Shown here one piece after another: positions 1 through 9,788 of a stretch of DNA of 64,000 bases (position 1 is the stretch's first letter; each line of letters starts with the position of its first letter). Position numbers and translations under genes: made by a program. The notes below the pieces were generated by a model. The model was not told where the DNA came from. It ran no database searches and saw only the letters and a list, made by a program, of their open reading frames with translations. Source of the DNA: Sorghum bicolor (Eukaryota; Streptophyta; Magnoliopsida; Poales; Poaceae); the NCBI RefSeq assembly GCF_000003195.3, contig NC_012872.2, positions 57,641,695-57,705,694 on the forward strand, read 5' to 3'.

Positions 1-375
1 TATGATACTGCATAGTTCAATTCGTCAAACTTTCATGTCGATAAGAGCCTCAGTGTCCTAGGCGGCTAGGTCCGTGCAGTCCATGATCCAGTGGATGCAC
101 TTTTCGAGTGAGGCAGAGTAGAGCAGAGTTGTGTTTAAAATACAGGAGTCTCATAAAAAGGAGTCCAATTTTACAGAAAACACATAAAAATGGAGGGAAA
201 ATTCTTTCGTTTCCAAACAGGGGCACTTTTAGATGTGTGGGCTTTATTTCCAAGCTGTGGGGCAAATGTTCAGGCTCACCGACGGAGATGAAAACATTAA
301 AAAACCACGATGGTGAAGGAAAAAAAGTGTACAAATTGAAGAAACAAAAGAGAGTGCATAGGGAGAAATACACAA

Positions 376-660
376 ATAGCCCATGCTGCCATGCAGAGGG
401 TGTATATGAAAAGAAAACGAGTACAGAAAATTGCTGTAGGAAAAAAAATACACAAGATGGCCCCATGCAGAGACAAAATAGGGAAACAGAAAAAAAAACA
501 CAAAATGACCCATGCAGAGATTGTGTAGGAAAAAGGGAAAAACACAAAGCGGGGGAAAAGTTAAGAAAAGAAAAACACAAAGCGGGGGAATAGTTAAAAA
601 AAGAAAGCACAAAATGAAAAAAGAATTTAAAAAAAAATATAAAGCAGAAAATGGAAAAAA
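376..660. repeat. decayed tandem repeats beside tRNA-Ile
   Basis: A purine-rich stretch carries several degenerate copies of a motif like CCCATGCAGAG (near 378-398, 462-474 and 508-518). They resemble the 3' end of the neighbouring tRNA (CCCATGCAGGTC on the plus strand at 665-676), separated by A-rich spacers. Within it, a ~33-bp unit containing CACAAAGCGGGGGAA occurs twice in tandem (about 539-571 and 572-604). No conserved coding potential is seen; reading frames across it are low-complexity. Confidence 0.6.
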
Positions 661-661
661 A

Positions 662-735
662 TGGCCCATGCAGGTCTCGAACCTGCGACCTTCGCGTTAT
701 TAGCACGACGCTCTAACCAACTGAGCTAATAGGCC
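662..735 (-). tRNA. trnI-AAT: tRNA-Ile (anticodon AAT)
   Basis: Read on the minus strand this is a 74-nt cloverleaf. The acceptor stem pairs GGCCTAT with ATGGGCC (one G-U), followed by discriminator A. The D-arm contains TAGCTCAGTTGG (A box), the anticodon loop is CTAATAA with anticodon AAT, and the T-arm contains GGTTCGAGACC (B box). No intron is present. Immediately downstream on the minus strand is a run of seven T (plus-strand A at 655-661), the expected RNA polymerase III terminator. The gene looks intact and matches the nuclear, not organellar, type of plant tRNA-Ile. It decodes ATT and, after A34-to-inosine editing, ATC codons. Confidence 0.95.
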
Positions 736-943
736 AATGCGCTAAAAAATTTTGCATTGTGCCTAATAACAAGTAGATTAACCAGTTCAGTCATGCATAA
801 ACTAGCTTTATTGTTTTGCAAAAACAAACCTGTTCTTTGATGTGAGAATCGGCCTCTTGATGGATTGCTAGATCCGTTTTACTATTTCCAACCCTAAGAA
901 AAAGAAGTGTAGAGGTTGTACATAGATTTTGTGTGGTTTCCTA

Positions 944-1094
944 GGTCGTGTTTAGTTCCTGATGTGAACTAACTAGGCTCAAAAGATTCGTCTTGTCAAT
1001 TTCGACCAAACTGTGAAATTAGTTTTTATTTTCACATATATTTGACGGAGAATCTTAAAAAATTTTGGGTTTTTGAGTGGAAGTAAACTAGGCC
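944..1094. mobile_element. GGCC-type MITE, 3-bp TSD CTA
   Basis: A short, internally deleted copy of the MITE family that is abundant across this window. The termini are GGTCGTGTTTAGTT and AAGTAAACTAGGCC. It is flanked by CTA at 941-943 and CTA at 1095-1097. Internal landmarks shared with the other copies are the AACTAGGCTCAAAAGATTCGTC and GACGGAGAATCTT blocks. There is no coding capacity. Confidence 0.8.
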
Positions 1095-1191
1095 CTAATC
1101 GTCAAGAACAACACAAGAGATACAAGTATGTGAGAGCAGTCATCTCTTCAGTAGTCATTACAGGTAGTACACATATAGCCTTCAAGGGCAA

Positions 1192-1270
1192 ATATGGTAA
1201 GCCTCCAAAGCATACATGGTATGGACATATATGGTAAGCCTCCAAAGCATACTATATGGTATGGACATAT
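1192..1270. repeat. 37-bp tandem duplication
   Basis: The unit beginning ATATGGTAAGCCTCCAAAGC occurs at 1192 and again at 1229, near-perfectly. It is a local duplication in non-coding DNA. Confidence 0.8.
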
Positions 1271-1284
1271 ATCTGTGGCTGGCT

Positions 1285-2636
1285 TCAAGACATGCCCATC
1301 AGTCCTTTAACAGAGGAATTCTTAACATTCCATTCATCGCTTTTATTGACACCCTCACCGCGCGGCGCGCGGTCTTTGGCAACCCGTCCGGGCGGTACTG
1401 ATGAGTGAGGCCGCGCGCGCGGAGCCGCCGGACAGCCGGGACCGGGACCGGGGCCGGGGCAGACGGACGCTGGCCGCACCACCCTACGCACGGACACACA
1501 CGGAACGCAGCTGTACGCCTGAACGTGGCGTGGTCCATGCACGCCGCTCGCTTCAGAGCGCAGAGAGAGAGAGATGGCCCCGCCCCGCGTCGCCAGTTGC
1601 GTGACAGCCGAGCTCAGCCACCCCGTCCCGTCCGTCTGCCATGCGCCGGGGAGTAGCTAGGGAAGCGGGCGCGATCGCGTCGACCGGCCGGCACGTGAAC
1701 GCGGCGGTGGTCCGCTCAGGCTGCTACGACCTCCTGCTCGTCAGCTGATGCCTCGGAAGCCAAGCTATTTCCTTCACCCCGGTGCCGCCTCGGGTAGTAG
1801 AGCTACGGATGTGCCGGCCTCGGGTGGCAACATGCGTTGCATGTGCGTGTGATCGATCCTCTGCTGTGCCACTGTGTGATTGCGATCGCGACTGACCATC
1901 CAGCGAGCATCCCAATTCTCTCCTCATTAACAGCAGTTTGTTTCTTTTTTTAATATGGTTCGGGACTTGTGGCCGGCCGGTACCACGAATGATGATAGAG
2001 CCGAGAGAGGAAAAAAAAAAAAAAAACATGTGAGCATCAACTAGTCGTACGGCGTGTTTCAAATACTGATGACCTGACCTGACTCTGATCTTGCCTGCGC
2101 ACACTTCGGCAGGGCACGCAACACTTGCACTTTTCGGGGACGGCCCTGACGTGCAGCCGCACCTAGAAGAATCTGTGACCGCCGAGCCCGCCCGACCCGA
2201 GACCGAGAGATGCCATGCCATGCCATGCCGTCCGTGCGCGTGTGCGCCGCATGTGCCGCTTACGAGTACTCGGCGAATCCTACTGTAACGAGAGCTTATT
2301 TAAAGGCATAATCCCGACTCTTTGCAAAGTTACAACCACTACTGTACGTCCCGGAGCTTTTGCCTGTGCAGGTGCCTCGGCCTCGCATTGAGAAACTGGA
2401 TGGCCTGTTTGTTTATTGTGTGGTAACAGAGCAACGGTCGTCAGCGCGCGACCGTCGATCTGGCGTCTAGCGCAAGCACGATCGGTGCAAATCGAAGTGT
2501 CAACAGAAATCGATAGCACTGATTCGCCCGGGACAGTGATTTGGTCAGATGCCAAGCGGTTTGAAACTGAAATCAATTCTTTTCATGGAAGTGCCAGCGC
2601 TAGTTCTGATCTGGACTCTGGTTATTGCCTTGTTTA
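1285..2636. other. intergenic, GC-rich then mixed; no gene seen
   Basis: A strongly GC-rich block (about 1350-1720, with runs such as GCGCGGCGCGCGG) is followed by ordinary intergenic sequence. Short open frames on both strands of the GC-rich part have no recognisable domain and overlap each other, as expected from base composition. It could be a captured fragment or part of an unannotated 5' region. Confidence 0.4.
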
Positions 2637-2825
2637 GGCCTTGTTTAGTTCACCTAAAAACTAAAAAATTTTCAAGATTTCTCGTCACATCAAATCTTAT
2701 GGTACATGCATGAAGCATTAAATACACAGTTTGCCTGTAAATTATTTTTATTTATATTTAATGCTTTATGCATGCACCGTAAGATTCGATGTGACGAAGA
2801 ATCTAAAATTTTTTCAACCATTTGG
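2637..2825. mobile_element. palindromic derivative of the GGCC-type MITE
   Basis: It begins GGCCTTGTTTAGTTCACC like the other family members, but its second half is an inverted copy of its first half. The block with TCACATCAAATCTTATGG reappears reversed near 2780-2800 (CGTAAGATTCGATGTGA). The usual right end (AACTAAACAAGGCC) is missing, so this is a truncated head-to-head form. Confidence 0.6.
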
Positions 2826-3402
2826 AATCCCTAAAGTTGGTATATGGTTGCTGGTTTAAAAAACCGCATGTTTTTCTCATTATCAACATACGGCTATATG
2901 TAGGCATTCTATTAACAGTGGTGATGATGAAATATATACATATGTGTTTTTTCCCGGATACATGAGGTTCCCGTATTGCTTGTTGCTGTTGTCACCAGCT
3001 CAGAAATGCCACCGCGTCTTCTTGCGCGCGATGTGTCAGCAGGCCACACAGGCAGGAAGCGGGGTGAGGATGCCGACGATCATGCAGTCACGGTCTACTC
3101 TACGTACACTACTACTAGAACAAATCCAGGGGAGGGAGAGGGAGGACGATGGAGGGAACAAGTGTTTCTAGAGCTTCTACGATTGCAATGGCGTTTTCCA
3201 GGGGCGCTTTCGATCAGTGCCGTCGTTTATTCAACTATGACGACACGCTTAACAGAATTTCATGTCATTTCAGTCTACCATTTACGACCGATGCAAACCA
3301 TTTGGACCGCGCGCACGCACCGCGATTTTACAGTAATAACCAACCGCGCTACCCTCACCGAATTTACAGTAAAAACTACGACGGGAATTGGGATACCTAG
3401 CC
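2826..3402. other. 3' flank of the GRAS gene; no other gene seen
   Basis: Mixed-composition sequence downstream of the minus-strand GRAS gene, probably including its 3' untranslated region. Short open frames here show no domain. Confidence 0.4.
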
Positions 3403-4887
3403 CTAGCTGCTGCAGCTGATATTGCTCTCCTCACTGCCGCTGCCGCTGCCGCTGCCGCTGCTCCTGCTGCCGTCCGCGTTGCAGCTGTCACTCTGATTGT
3501 TCTCTTCCGCGGCGCGCCACGCGGACGCCGAGAAGAGCGGCCGCCCGTGCCAGCCCAGTGTCAGGCACCCTTCGGCCTCCTCCACGCAGTGCCCTTCCCC
3601 GGAGAAGAGCCCCACCAGCATCCGCGCCTGCCGCAGCGCGTTGGCGCCCAGCGGCACGGCGGCCAGCCCCGCCCGACCCAGCCTGTCCCGCCACCGCCAC
3701 AGCGGCTCGTGCCGTTCCCTGCGGTCCGCGCCCTCGCCGCACACGATGTCGCAGATCTCGCGCTCCAGGTACGCCTCCGCCGCCGCGTCGCCCGCGCCGC
3801 CGCTCGCCGCGTCCAGGGAGTCGAACACCGCCGAGTAGTAGAAGAGCGCCTCCGTGAACCGGTCCAGGAAACCCGGCTTGTTGTGGTCGGCCTCCTGCTC
3901 CACGACCGTCAACACCTTGGGGCGCACGGAGGCGACGCAGTCGAGGACGGCGTCGATGGGCGCGCGCGGCCGGGCGTCGTCGGCCGAGAAGGAAGCGTCG
4001 TCGGCGAGGAGGCGGTGGAGCTGGAGCACGGAGTTGACGGCGACGGCCTCGCCCTGCGCCACCTGCAGCATCCATGGGCGCACCTCGTCGAGGCGGTTGG
4101 CGGCCACGCCGCGGAAGGAGAAGTGGACGCGCACGGAGCGGGCGAGGTCGGCGAGGCGGACCCCGACGTCGCGGAGGTCGTCGCGGCCGGGTGGGGAAGG
4201 CGGGCCAATGCCGGTGAGGCGGAGCGACGGCGGGCCACCGGGGCGGAGCGCCAGGGCCTGGATCAGCGCGGGCCACTGGAGGCCCTGCATCAGGCTGAAG
4301 TCGATGATGTGGACGTGCCTGCAGCCCTGGACGGCCTCGAGGATGGCCTGGTTGGCCGTGAAGTGCGCGAACTTGAGGTACGGCCCGGCCTCGTAGAAGC
4401 GGTGGTAGAGGAAGGCGTGGTCGGCGGCGACTTCGGCGGCGGGCGGGGCCGGAGGCGGAGGCGAAGGCGTGGGAGGAGGGAACAGGCGGCGGGACAGCGC
4501 GGCGGTGAAGTGGACGGCGACGCGGCCGATGCCGGAGGCGGGGGAGACGGCGGCGAGCGCGGCGTGCGCGTCGGCCAGGTGCGCCGACGCGCCCGCGTGG
4601 TCGCCCGCCTCCACGGCGCCCGCGCAGCTCATGAGGAGGTGCACCAGGCGGATGCCCGCGGCCTCCTCCTCCTCCCGCCGCATCGCCGCCAGCGCCGCGG
4701 CGAAATCGGGCAGCGCCTCCATGTGCGGCATCGCGTGCATGTCCGCCGCGGAGTCCGCGTAGTACGCAGCAGCAGCGACCCCGGCGGCGTCGGGCACCGC
4801 GGTGGGCAGCGGAGGCAAGGTGACGTCGTCGAGCCCAGGATCCGCCTCGGGCCACTGGAAGGGGAACGACGCGCCGCCCATGGCCAT
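3403..4887 (-). CDS. GRAS-domain transcription regulator, DELLA-less SLR1-like
   Basis: An intronless 494-aa frame ending in TAG at 3403-3405. The GRAS domain fills residues ~79-458: a leucine-rich LHRI beginning GIRLVHLLMSCAGAVEAGD (78-96), the VHIID motif HVHIIDFSLMQGLQWPALIQ (191-210), LHRII around 244-295 (RVHFSFRGVAANRL), a PFYRE-like region (RPKVLTVVEQEADHN, 322-336; ERE at 375-377), and a C-terminal SAW region (WHGRPLFSASAW, 446-457). The N-terminus (~78 residues, Ala/Asp/Met-rich) lacks the DELLA and VHYNP motifs. The layout therefore resembles rice SLR1-like proteins, reported to act as DELLA-less repressors of gibberellin responses, more than SLR1 itself. GRAS proteins act in the nucleus by binding other transcription factors. 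The start is the ATG at 4887; the frame stays open upstream to 5433, but that extension is low-complexity and unlike the family. A Ser/Gly tail (474-487) is encoded by a trinucleotide-like repeat. Subfamily is an inference; GRAS membership is certain. Confidence 0.93.
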   Translation of the reverse strand: MAMGGASFPFQWPEADPGLDDVTLPPLPTAVPDAAGVAAAAYYADSAADMHAMPHMEALPDFAAALAAMRREEEEAAGIRLVHLLMSCAGAVEAGDHAGASAHLADAHAALAAVSPASGIGRVAVHFTAALSRRLFPPPTPSPPPPAPPAAEVAADHAFLYHRFYEAGPYLKFAHFTANQAILEAVQGCRHVHIIDFSLMQGLQWPALIQALALRPGGPPSLRLTGIGPPSPPGRDDLRDVGVRLADLARSVRVHFSFRGVAANRLDEVRPWMLQVAQGEAVAVNSVLQLHRLLADDASFSADDARPRAPIDAVLDCVASVRPKVLTVVEQEADHNKPGFLDRFTEALFYYSAVFDSLDAASGGAGDAAAEAYLEREICDIVCGEGADRRERHEPLWRWRDRLGRAGLAAVPLGANALRQARMLVGLFSGEGHCVEEAEGCLTLGWHGRPLFSASAWRAAEENNQSDSCNADGSRSSGSGSGSGSEESNISCSS

Positions 4888-5360
4888 GGGTCGGTCGGTG
4901 AGAGGGGTGTGTGTGTGTGGCGCGGTGGCGTGCTCTGCTCTGTGAACGAAGCGGTCAGCAGCGGCTTCGCGCTTGGCGGGCGGTGAGTGATGGAGTAGTG
5001 AGGTGGGGGTGGGGTGGGGGGATGACGATGACGACCGGGTGGGTGCGGTGCGGGCGGGGGCGAGGGGAGGGGTTAAGGGGAGGGAGGTCCGTCGGGAGGT
5101 GAGGTGACGTCGGAAATGTGGGGGGAGGTCGGTTACACGTGGAGAGGCGGGCAGGAGCACGGGGCGGACGGGGACACGTAGGCCTCGGGAAGGATTCAGA
5201 GGCGGGCGAGCGGTCCGAGGCGCCGTGGGGGCGGCCTGCCTGCTCCTTCTGTCAATTCCTGTTTCCTCATCTTGTCTGTGCGGATCTCGCTCGCGCGTCT
5301 GGGACTGGGGACGACGGACGGAGCCACGGAGGAGTGTGCAATCCCGTAACTGCACACGGA

Positions 5361-5367
5361 TTTTATA
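5361..5367 (-). promoter_or_regulatory. candidate TATA box for the GRAS gene
   Basis: The minus strand reads TATAAAA here, about 475 bp upstream of the GRAS start codon. This would give a ~450-nt GC-rich 5' leader. It is the only clear TATA-like site in the upstream region examined. Confidence 0.4.
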
Positions 5368-5477
5368 CTCGTAGAATACACAAACACAGCTGCTGACGAG
5401 AGATAGTACGTAGAGATACCAGGGGCGGGGCATCTAAGTTTCCTCGCCTTCACCTTCTCAAACTGAAGCCCCCTTTA

Positions 5478-5858
5478 GAGCATCCGCAAGAGATTCTCTC
5501 CTAATATAGTGTTTACCAACTCCTAAATTAATATATATAAAAAATAAATTATCTCTAAAATTTTTCTATATTTGATATATTTTTTTTCTACGACTCGGTT
5601 TTATATTTTGTATCAGGACTTCTAAATTTATTTCTGTACATGTTTAAGCTCTTCGACCATATCTTTCTCTCTTATGTTTTTCTCACTTGAAATATTGTCT
5701 TTCTTCATGCTTATTAGATGGACTGAGAAACTCCAGAAATGTTTGCAAGGTAGGAAAAGATGAGGAAGGAAGATATCAAACTATTAAAGAGTGTTTTTTC
5801 TTATTTTACTAAAAAGTTAAGGATGGGAGAGTCTGATGATAAAGTGTTAGAGATGCTC
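5478..5858. mobile_element. GAGCATC-type MITE, TSD TTA
   Basis: A ~381-bp AT-rich element bounded by inverted GAGCATC / GATGCTC and flanked by TTA at 5475-5477 and TTA at 5859-5861. A 3-bp TTA duplication with short TIRs fits Tourist-like (PIF/Harbinger-derived) MITEs. It sits just upstream of the GRAS promoter region. Confidence 0.75.
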
Positions 5859-6163
5859 TTACAATCCAAAACTAACATTTTTTTAGCTGCCCCATCGAAT
5901 ATTTAACATATGTATGAAATACTAAATATAGATTAAAAATTAATTAATTATTTAGTTTACATATATTTTATGAAATAAATTTTTAAAATTTAATTAATTT
6001 ATAATTAAATACTAATAGTAATAGTTATAAATGTGTTATAATACTTCAAAATTTTTCTTTTCCCGATCTAAACAAGTCCTGAGCGAAAAACTAACATTGT
6101 TTGAAAATTTTTGGTTCCGCCACTGGATCAGATCTGAATAGCCCGTTATTCAATTACACCGTG

Positions 6164-6451
6164 ATGGAATACACCCAGACTCGAGACAAACACCTTCTGT
6201 TCCAATACGTGAACCAAACGTTATCTCACCACAAACGTGCCTGTAACTCCGAGACAATGAAAGACATAACCATTGTGAAACGTGTATTATTCGTTGATAG
6301 TTGGTTAGATGAAAGCAAATATTGTTATGATGAGGATGTTGAACGTTTACGCTATTGGTGTGCCGAACTGCCAATCACACAAGAAATTCGACTAGACACA
6401 TGGGACATCAAAGACTTTTCACATCTAGTATTAGACCATACTTTTGTTTAA
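6164..6451 (+). CDS. hypothetical 95-aa ORF, possibly a gene relic
   Basis: The first in-frame ATG is at 6164 and the stop is at 6449-6451. The composition is not low-complexity: it contains VKRVLFVDSWLDESKYCYDE and RYWCAELPITQEIRLDTWD, which reads like genuine protein with acidic, Trp and Cys residues. The frame is open upstream of the ATG to 6101. I do not recognise a family. There is no promoter-like signal, and the surroundings are MITE-rich and AT-rich, so this may be the remaining exon of a decayed or transposon-captured gene rather than a working gene. Confidence 0.25.
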   Translation: MEYTQTRDKHLLFQYVNQTLSHHKRACNSETMKDITIVKRVLFVDSWLDESKYCYDEDVERLRYWCAELPITQEIRLDTWDIKDFSHLVLDHTFV

Positions 6452-7432
6452 TACATGGATGTTGGTCCGTTGTAAACACACTTCCCTGCAACCTACTCAA
6501 TCGACCGCTGTCGTGGTGAGTGGTGACAAACATTTTATTCTCAAACTACTATTTAGATTTTATCATGGAAAAAGTGACACCAATATGAGACATTTTGACT
6601 CTATACAATTGATTGGCTAAAATGTTAGTAGGCAATTATATACAAATCAACTGCTTCTGCCGTTCACCATCCTGCAATATAGTTTATAGACATTCAAAAA
6701 TTGCACCCAAATAGAATGGACTTTTTTAGGTGGGTGTGTGGGGGATATAGGACAAATCAATACTTAACATTTATCAAACAATCTCCTTTATTCACGCATT
6801 CAACACGTGGAAATTAAATTGATTAGAAAATGAAGTGAGGTTACATGCATGTTTTATAACTTTTCTCTTAATCCTTCTTATAAAATATGTTGCGAGTACT
6901 TGTATATTGTTCAATCGGTCTCTTCTTTAGCAGCTCTAGTTCCATCCTTCCTTATCTTGAAAGTTAGCGTCGACCGTACCCCGTGTTTCTCCATCCACGC
7001 ACTTGCCATTTTGCCATGACCCATGGTTGCCAAGTTCCACACTACCCATTGATGTGCTCTTCTTTGACGTTGGCGATTATCTGTACAAAAAGCACTAAGG
7101 CCGGGAATGGTCAATTTGCTTCAGAGAAATCACAACGTGTCAATGGCACATTTGTGACGACTAGATTATCACAAGTGAACCTTTTTTGGACGATGATCAA
7201 GGAAAAGGTAATTATGTATTAAAGTTTATGATGTATTTGAAAGTTATATATTGTGCTCAAGCAAAAAACAAAATCTACATATATCTTAATATTCACGTAA
7301 CGTTCATTTTCTCCATAAGTTCTTTTTGTGTTTTGCTAAGAGTTGCAGTCTCGATCTGAGGATGTCCACAAAAAGAAATGCAATTCTCACATTTTGAGAA
7401 GTCAAATAGTCTCAAGTTTGGCTAAAAGTATA
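6452..7432. other. intergenic; no gene seen
   Basis: AT-rich intergenic sequence. Short overlapping frames around 6911-7222 on both strands lack recognisable domains. Confidence 0.4.
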
Positions 7433-7687
7433 CTCCCACCGTATATGATTTAGAAGTCGTTTAGGACAGTGACACAATCTAAAAAAACAACTTTGACATC
7501 TTATTTTTATAAAAATGTTTAGAAAAATGATATTTGTATACTTTTATGAAAGTATTTTTCAAGACAAATCTATTCATATAATTTCACATTTGTAAACTCA
7601 ACAATTTAAAAATTATTGATGATTTATGTTCCCAATGTTTGACCCAAACTTTGTCCAAAACGACTTTTAAATCCTACACGGAGGGAG
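7433..7687. mobile_element. Stowaway-type MITE, TSD TA
   Basis: The terminal inverted repeats are CTCCCACCGTATATGATTTA and its reverse-complement counterpart ending ACGGAGGGAG. They are flanked by TA at 7431-7432 and 7688-7689. The CTCCC...GGGAG ends with TA duplication are the hallmark of Stowaway (Tc1/mariner-derived) MITEs. Confidence 0.85.
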
Positions 7688-7955
7688 TATGAAAATGCAC
7701 TAACATTCATGAGATAAAATAAATATCATTAGATTACTTATAAAATATGTTTTTATAATAAATTTATTTTGAGATATAAATATAAATAATATTTATTATA
7801 AACTTGATTAAAGTTGGGCTACTTAGACTGACATGTTTCATATAATTGCTTTTTTAGACAGAGGGAGTAGTATTAAGCAATAAATGCTGTGCCACAATTA
7901 ACCACAGCCATTGTGGCAATGCAACTCAAGCAAAGATTTTCTAAATCCACCCAAA

Positions 7956-8184
7956 GGGGTGTTTGGTTGGAGGTGTTAATGTTTAACAGGTACTGTCACT
8001 TTTTCATTTTATTTGATAATTAGTGTCGAATTATAAACTAATTAGGTTTAAAATATTTGTCTCATAAATTATTCTCTAACTGTGTTTTTAGTTTCAGAAA
8101 TAATATATATTTAATACTTTATGCATACATCCAAACTCGATGTGATGGGTGTTAAACCTTAACAGGTCCAACCAAACAGGGCCT
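7956..8184. mobile_element. GTGTTTGGTTGG-type MITE
   Basis: The ends are inverted: GGGGTGTTTGGTTGGA near 7956 and TCCAACCAAACAGGGCC near 8167-8183. The interior shares the TAATTAGGTTTAAAATATTTGTC-like block with the GGCC family, so this is a related or hybrid type. No clean target duplication was resolved. Confidence 0.6.
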
Positions 8185-8740
8185 AATTTTAAGGTGTACC
8201 TTAGGAGAATAAATAAGAGTAAAACTCACTAGTTGTCCCTAAATTTGGATGGTTGTGTCATCTGGGTTCATAACTTGCGAATGTTGATTTATAGGTTCCT
8301 AAATACAAGAATTCACAAGTAAACTTATATCTAACGAGTGGAACAATAGAGACCGGTAATAATAATACTTAATACAAATACACATTGGGTCTTTCACTAG
8401 AAAAACACATACGGGTCTTTTCCGTAATTCCCTCCACGGAGCAGAAATTTGGTCATGCGGGTCCAGGGTCACAGGACGGACGTTCAGGTCGTTAGCCTCG
8501 GATGCAGCCGCCTGTGGTCCAAAAGAGAAGCGCAGAACAGAAATGAGGGCTGTGCCTGTACTGGACCCGTGGATCAGGTGGTCCGGACGCGTCGTTGCAC
8601 GGAGGGTACCCCCTGTTGTAACTAGAATTTGCTGATAGACGCATGCACCCGTACTTACCCCCAGCATCGTCCCCTAATATGGCTTACCTTGCAGCACTGC
8701 CGAAAGCACAAGCTCACCTAATTAAGCTCATGTAGCCTTT
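8185..8740. other. intergenic; no gene seen
   Basis: No supported gene. A 122-aa minus-strand frame (8299-8667) has no recognisable domain and no promoter signal. Confidence 0.4.
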
Positions 8741-8972
8741 GGTCTTGTTCAGTTCGCAAAAACATGTGAAAAACGGCACTGTAGCACTTTCGTTTTTATT
8801 TGACAAACATTGTCCAATTATAGAGTAATTAGGCCTAAAAGATTCATCTCGCGGTTTACAGATGAACTGTGCAAATAGTTTTTGTTTTCATGTATATTTA
8901 ATGCTTCATGCATGTGCCGCAAGATTCGATTTGACGGGGAATCTTGAAAAATTTTGCGAACTAAACAAGGCC
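8741..8972. mobile_element. GGCC-type MITE, TSD TTT
   Basis: A 232-bp copy with ends GGTCTTGTTCAGTTCGC and GCGAACTAAACAAGGCC, flanked by TTT at 8738-8740 and TTT at 8973-8975. The internal landmark blocks of the family (AGATTCGATTTGACGGGGAA) are present. Confidence 0.85.
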
Positions 8973-9361
8973 TTTGTCATTTTGGCACACACATAGACAT
9001 GCCGTACCCAGGAGCAGGAGCACATGGCACCAACCGAATAATTTCAGCAACCGTCTCCACGTCTGAAAATCCCAGTCACGGAAACACAGAGCTTTTCTAT
9101 CCTCCAAAAATGTGAAAACGTTCCCTTTTCTCTCCGTTTCCTTTCTCCTCTGGGGAAAAAAAAATCAGAAAATGATGCTGCTGCACGGAAGCAAGAGCCG
9201 GTGGTGGCTGGCAAGGCTGGAAGATGCTCCCGTCAGCGTCGAGCGGCGATGGTCCCCGAGACTCTTTTTCTGCGTGCTGCTGCTGCACGGCACGGCCCGG
9301 CCGGAACGGAACGGTCCTTGCTGCTGTTGCTTCAGCCAGTCGGTTGCGGCTTTCTATCTTC

Positions 9362-9788
9362 GTCCTTGTTTACTTCAAAAAAATTTTACGCCTTTTGACA
9401 GTGTTTCTCTCCAGCTTTAGCTCTAACTTCTCTAGAAGAATACTGCGAAACGATTTTTTAAGAAACTATTTTGAGTAAAAAGTAGAAAAGTCAGAGTTGT
9501 TTTGGTGAAGCCATAATTTATGGCTTCATCAAAACGGCTTCGGTTTCTCTAGAGGAGCCTTGCCAAACATATCTTAAATTTTTTAAAATTCTCCATCCTA
9601 TCGAATCTTGCAACACATGCATAAAGCATTGAATATAGATAAAAACAAAACTAATTGCATAATTTATCTGTAATATACAAGACGAATCGTTTAAACTTAG
9701 TTAGTCTATAATTGAATGATATTTATTAAATACAAACAAAAATATTATAATGTCCATTGTGTAAAGAAATTTGTAACTAAACAAGGCC
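9362..9788. mobile_element. composite GGCC-type MITE with an internal insertion
   Basis: The left end GTCCTTGTTTACTTC and right end AACTAAACAAGGCC (to 9788) are 427 bp apart, about 190 bp longer than a standard copy. The extra DNA (~9390-9570) is a separate fold-back segment containing GAAGCCATAATTTATGGCTTC. This suggests an insertion into the MITE. Confidence 0.5.

Noticed and set aside
376..604. CRISPR-like repeat spacing
   Set aside because: The repeats are degenerate, A-rich and in plant nuclear DNA beside a tRNA gene; spacing is irregular and there is no biological basis for a CRISPR array.
1285..1656. GC-rich overlapping frames on both strands
   Set aside because: The open frames follow from base composition; the translations are Arg/Pro repetitive and no splice or promoter signals support a gene.
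3388..4986. A 532-aa plus-strand open frame across the GRAS gene
   Set aside because: It is the antisense shadow of a GC-rich coding sequence; its translation is Arg/Gly/Val repetitive and has no domain, while the minus strand shows all GRAS motifs.
4888..5433. N-terminal extension of the GRAS frame to an upstream ATG
   Set aside because: The extension is Pro/Arg/Thr-rich, unlike GRAS N-termini, and the ATG at 4887 gives a length typical of SLR1-like proteins. The extension overlaps the likely promoter and leader.
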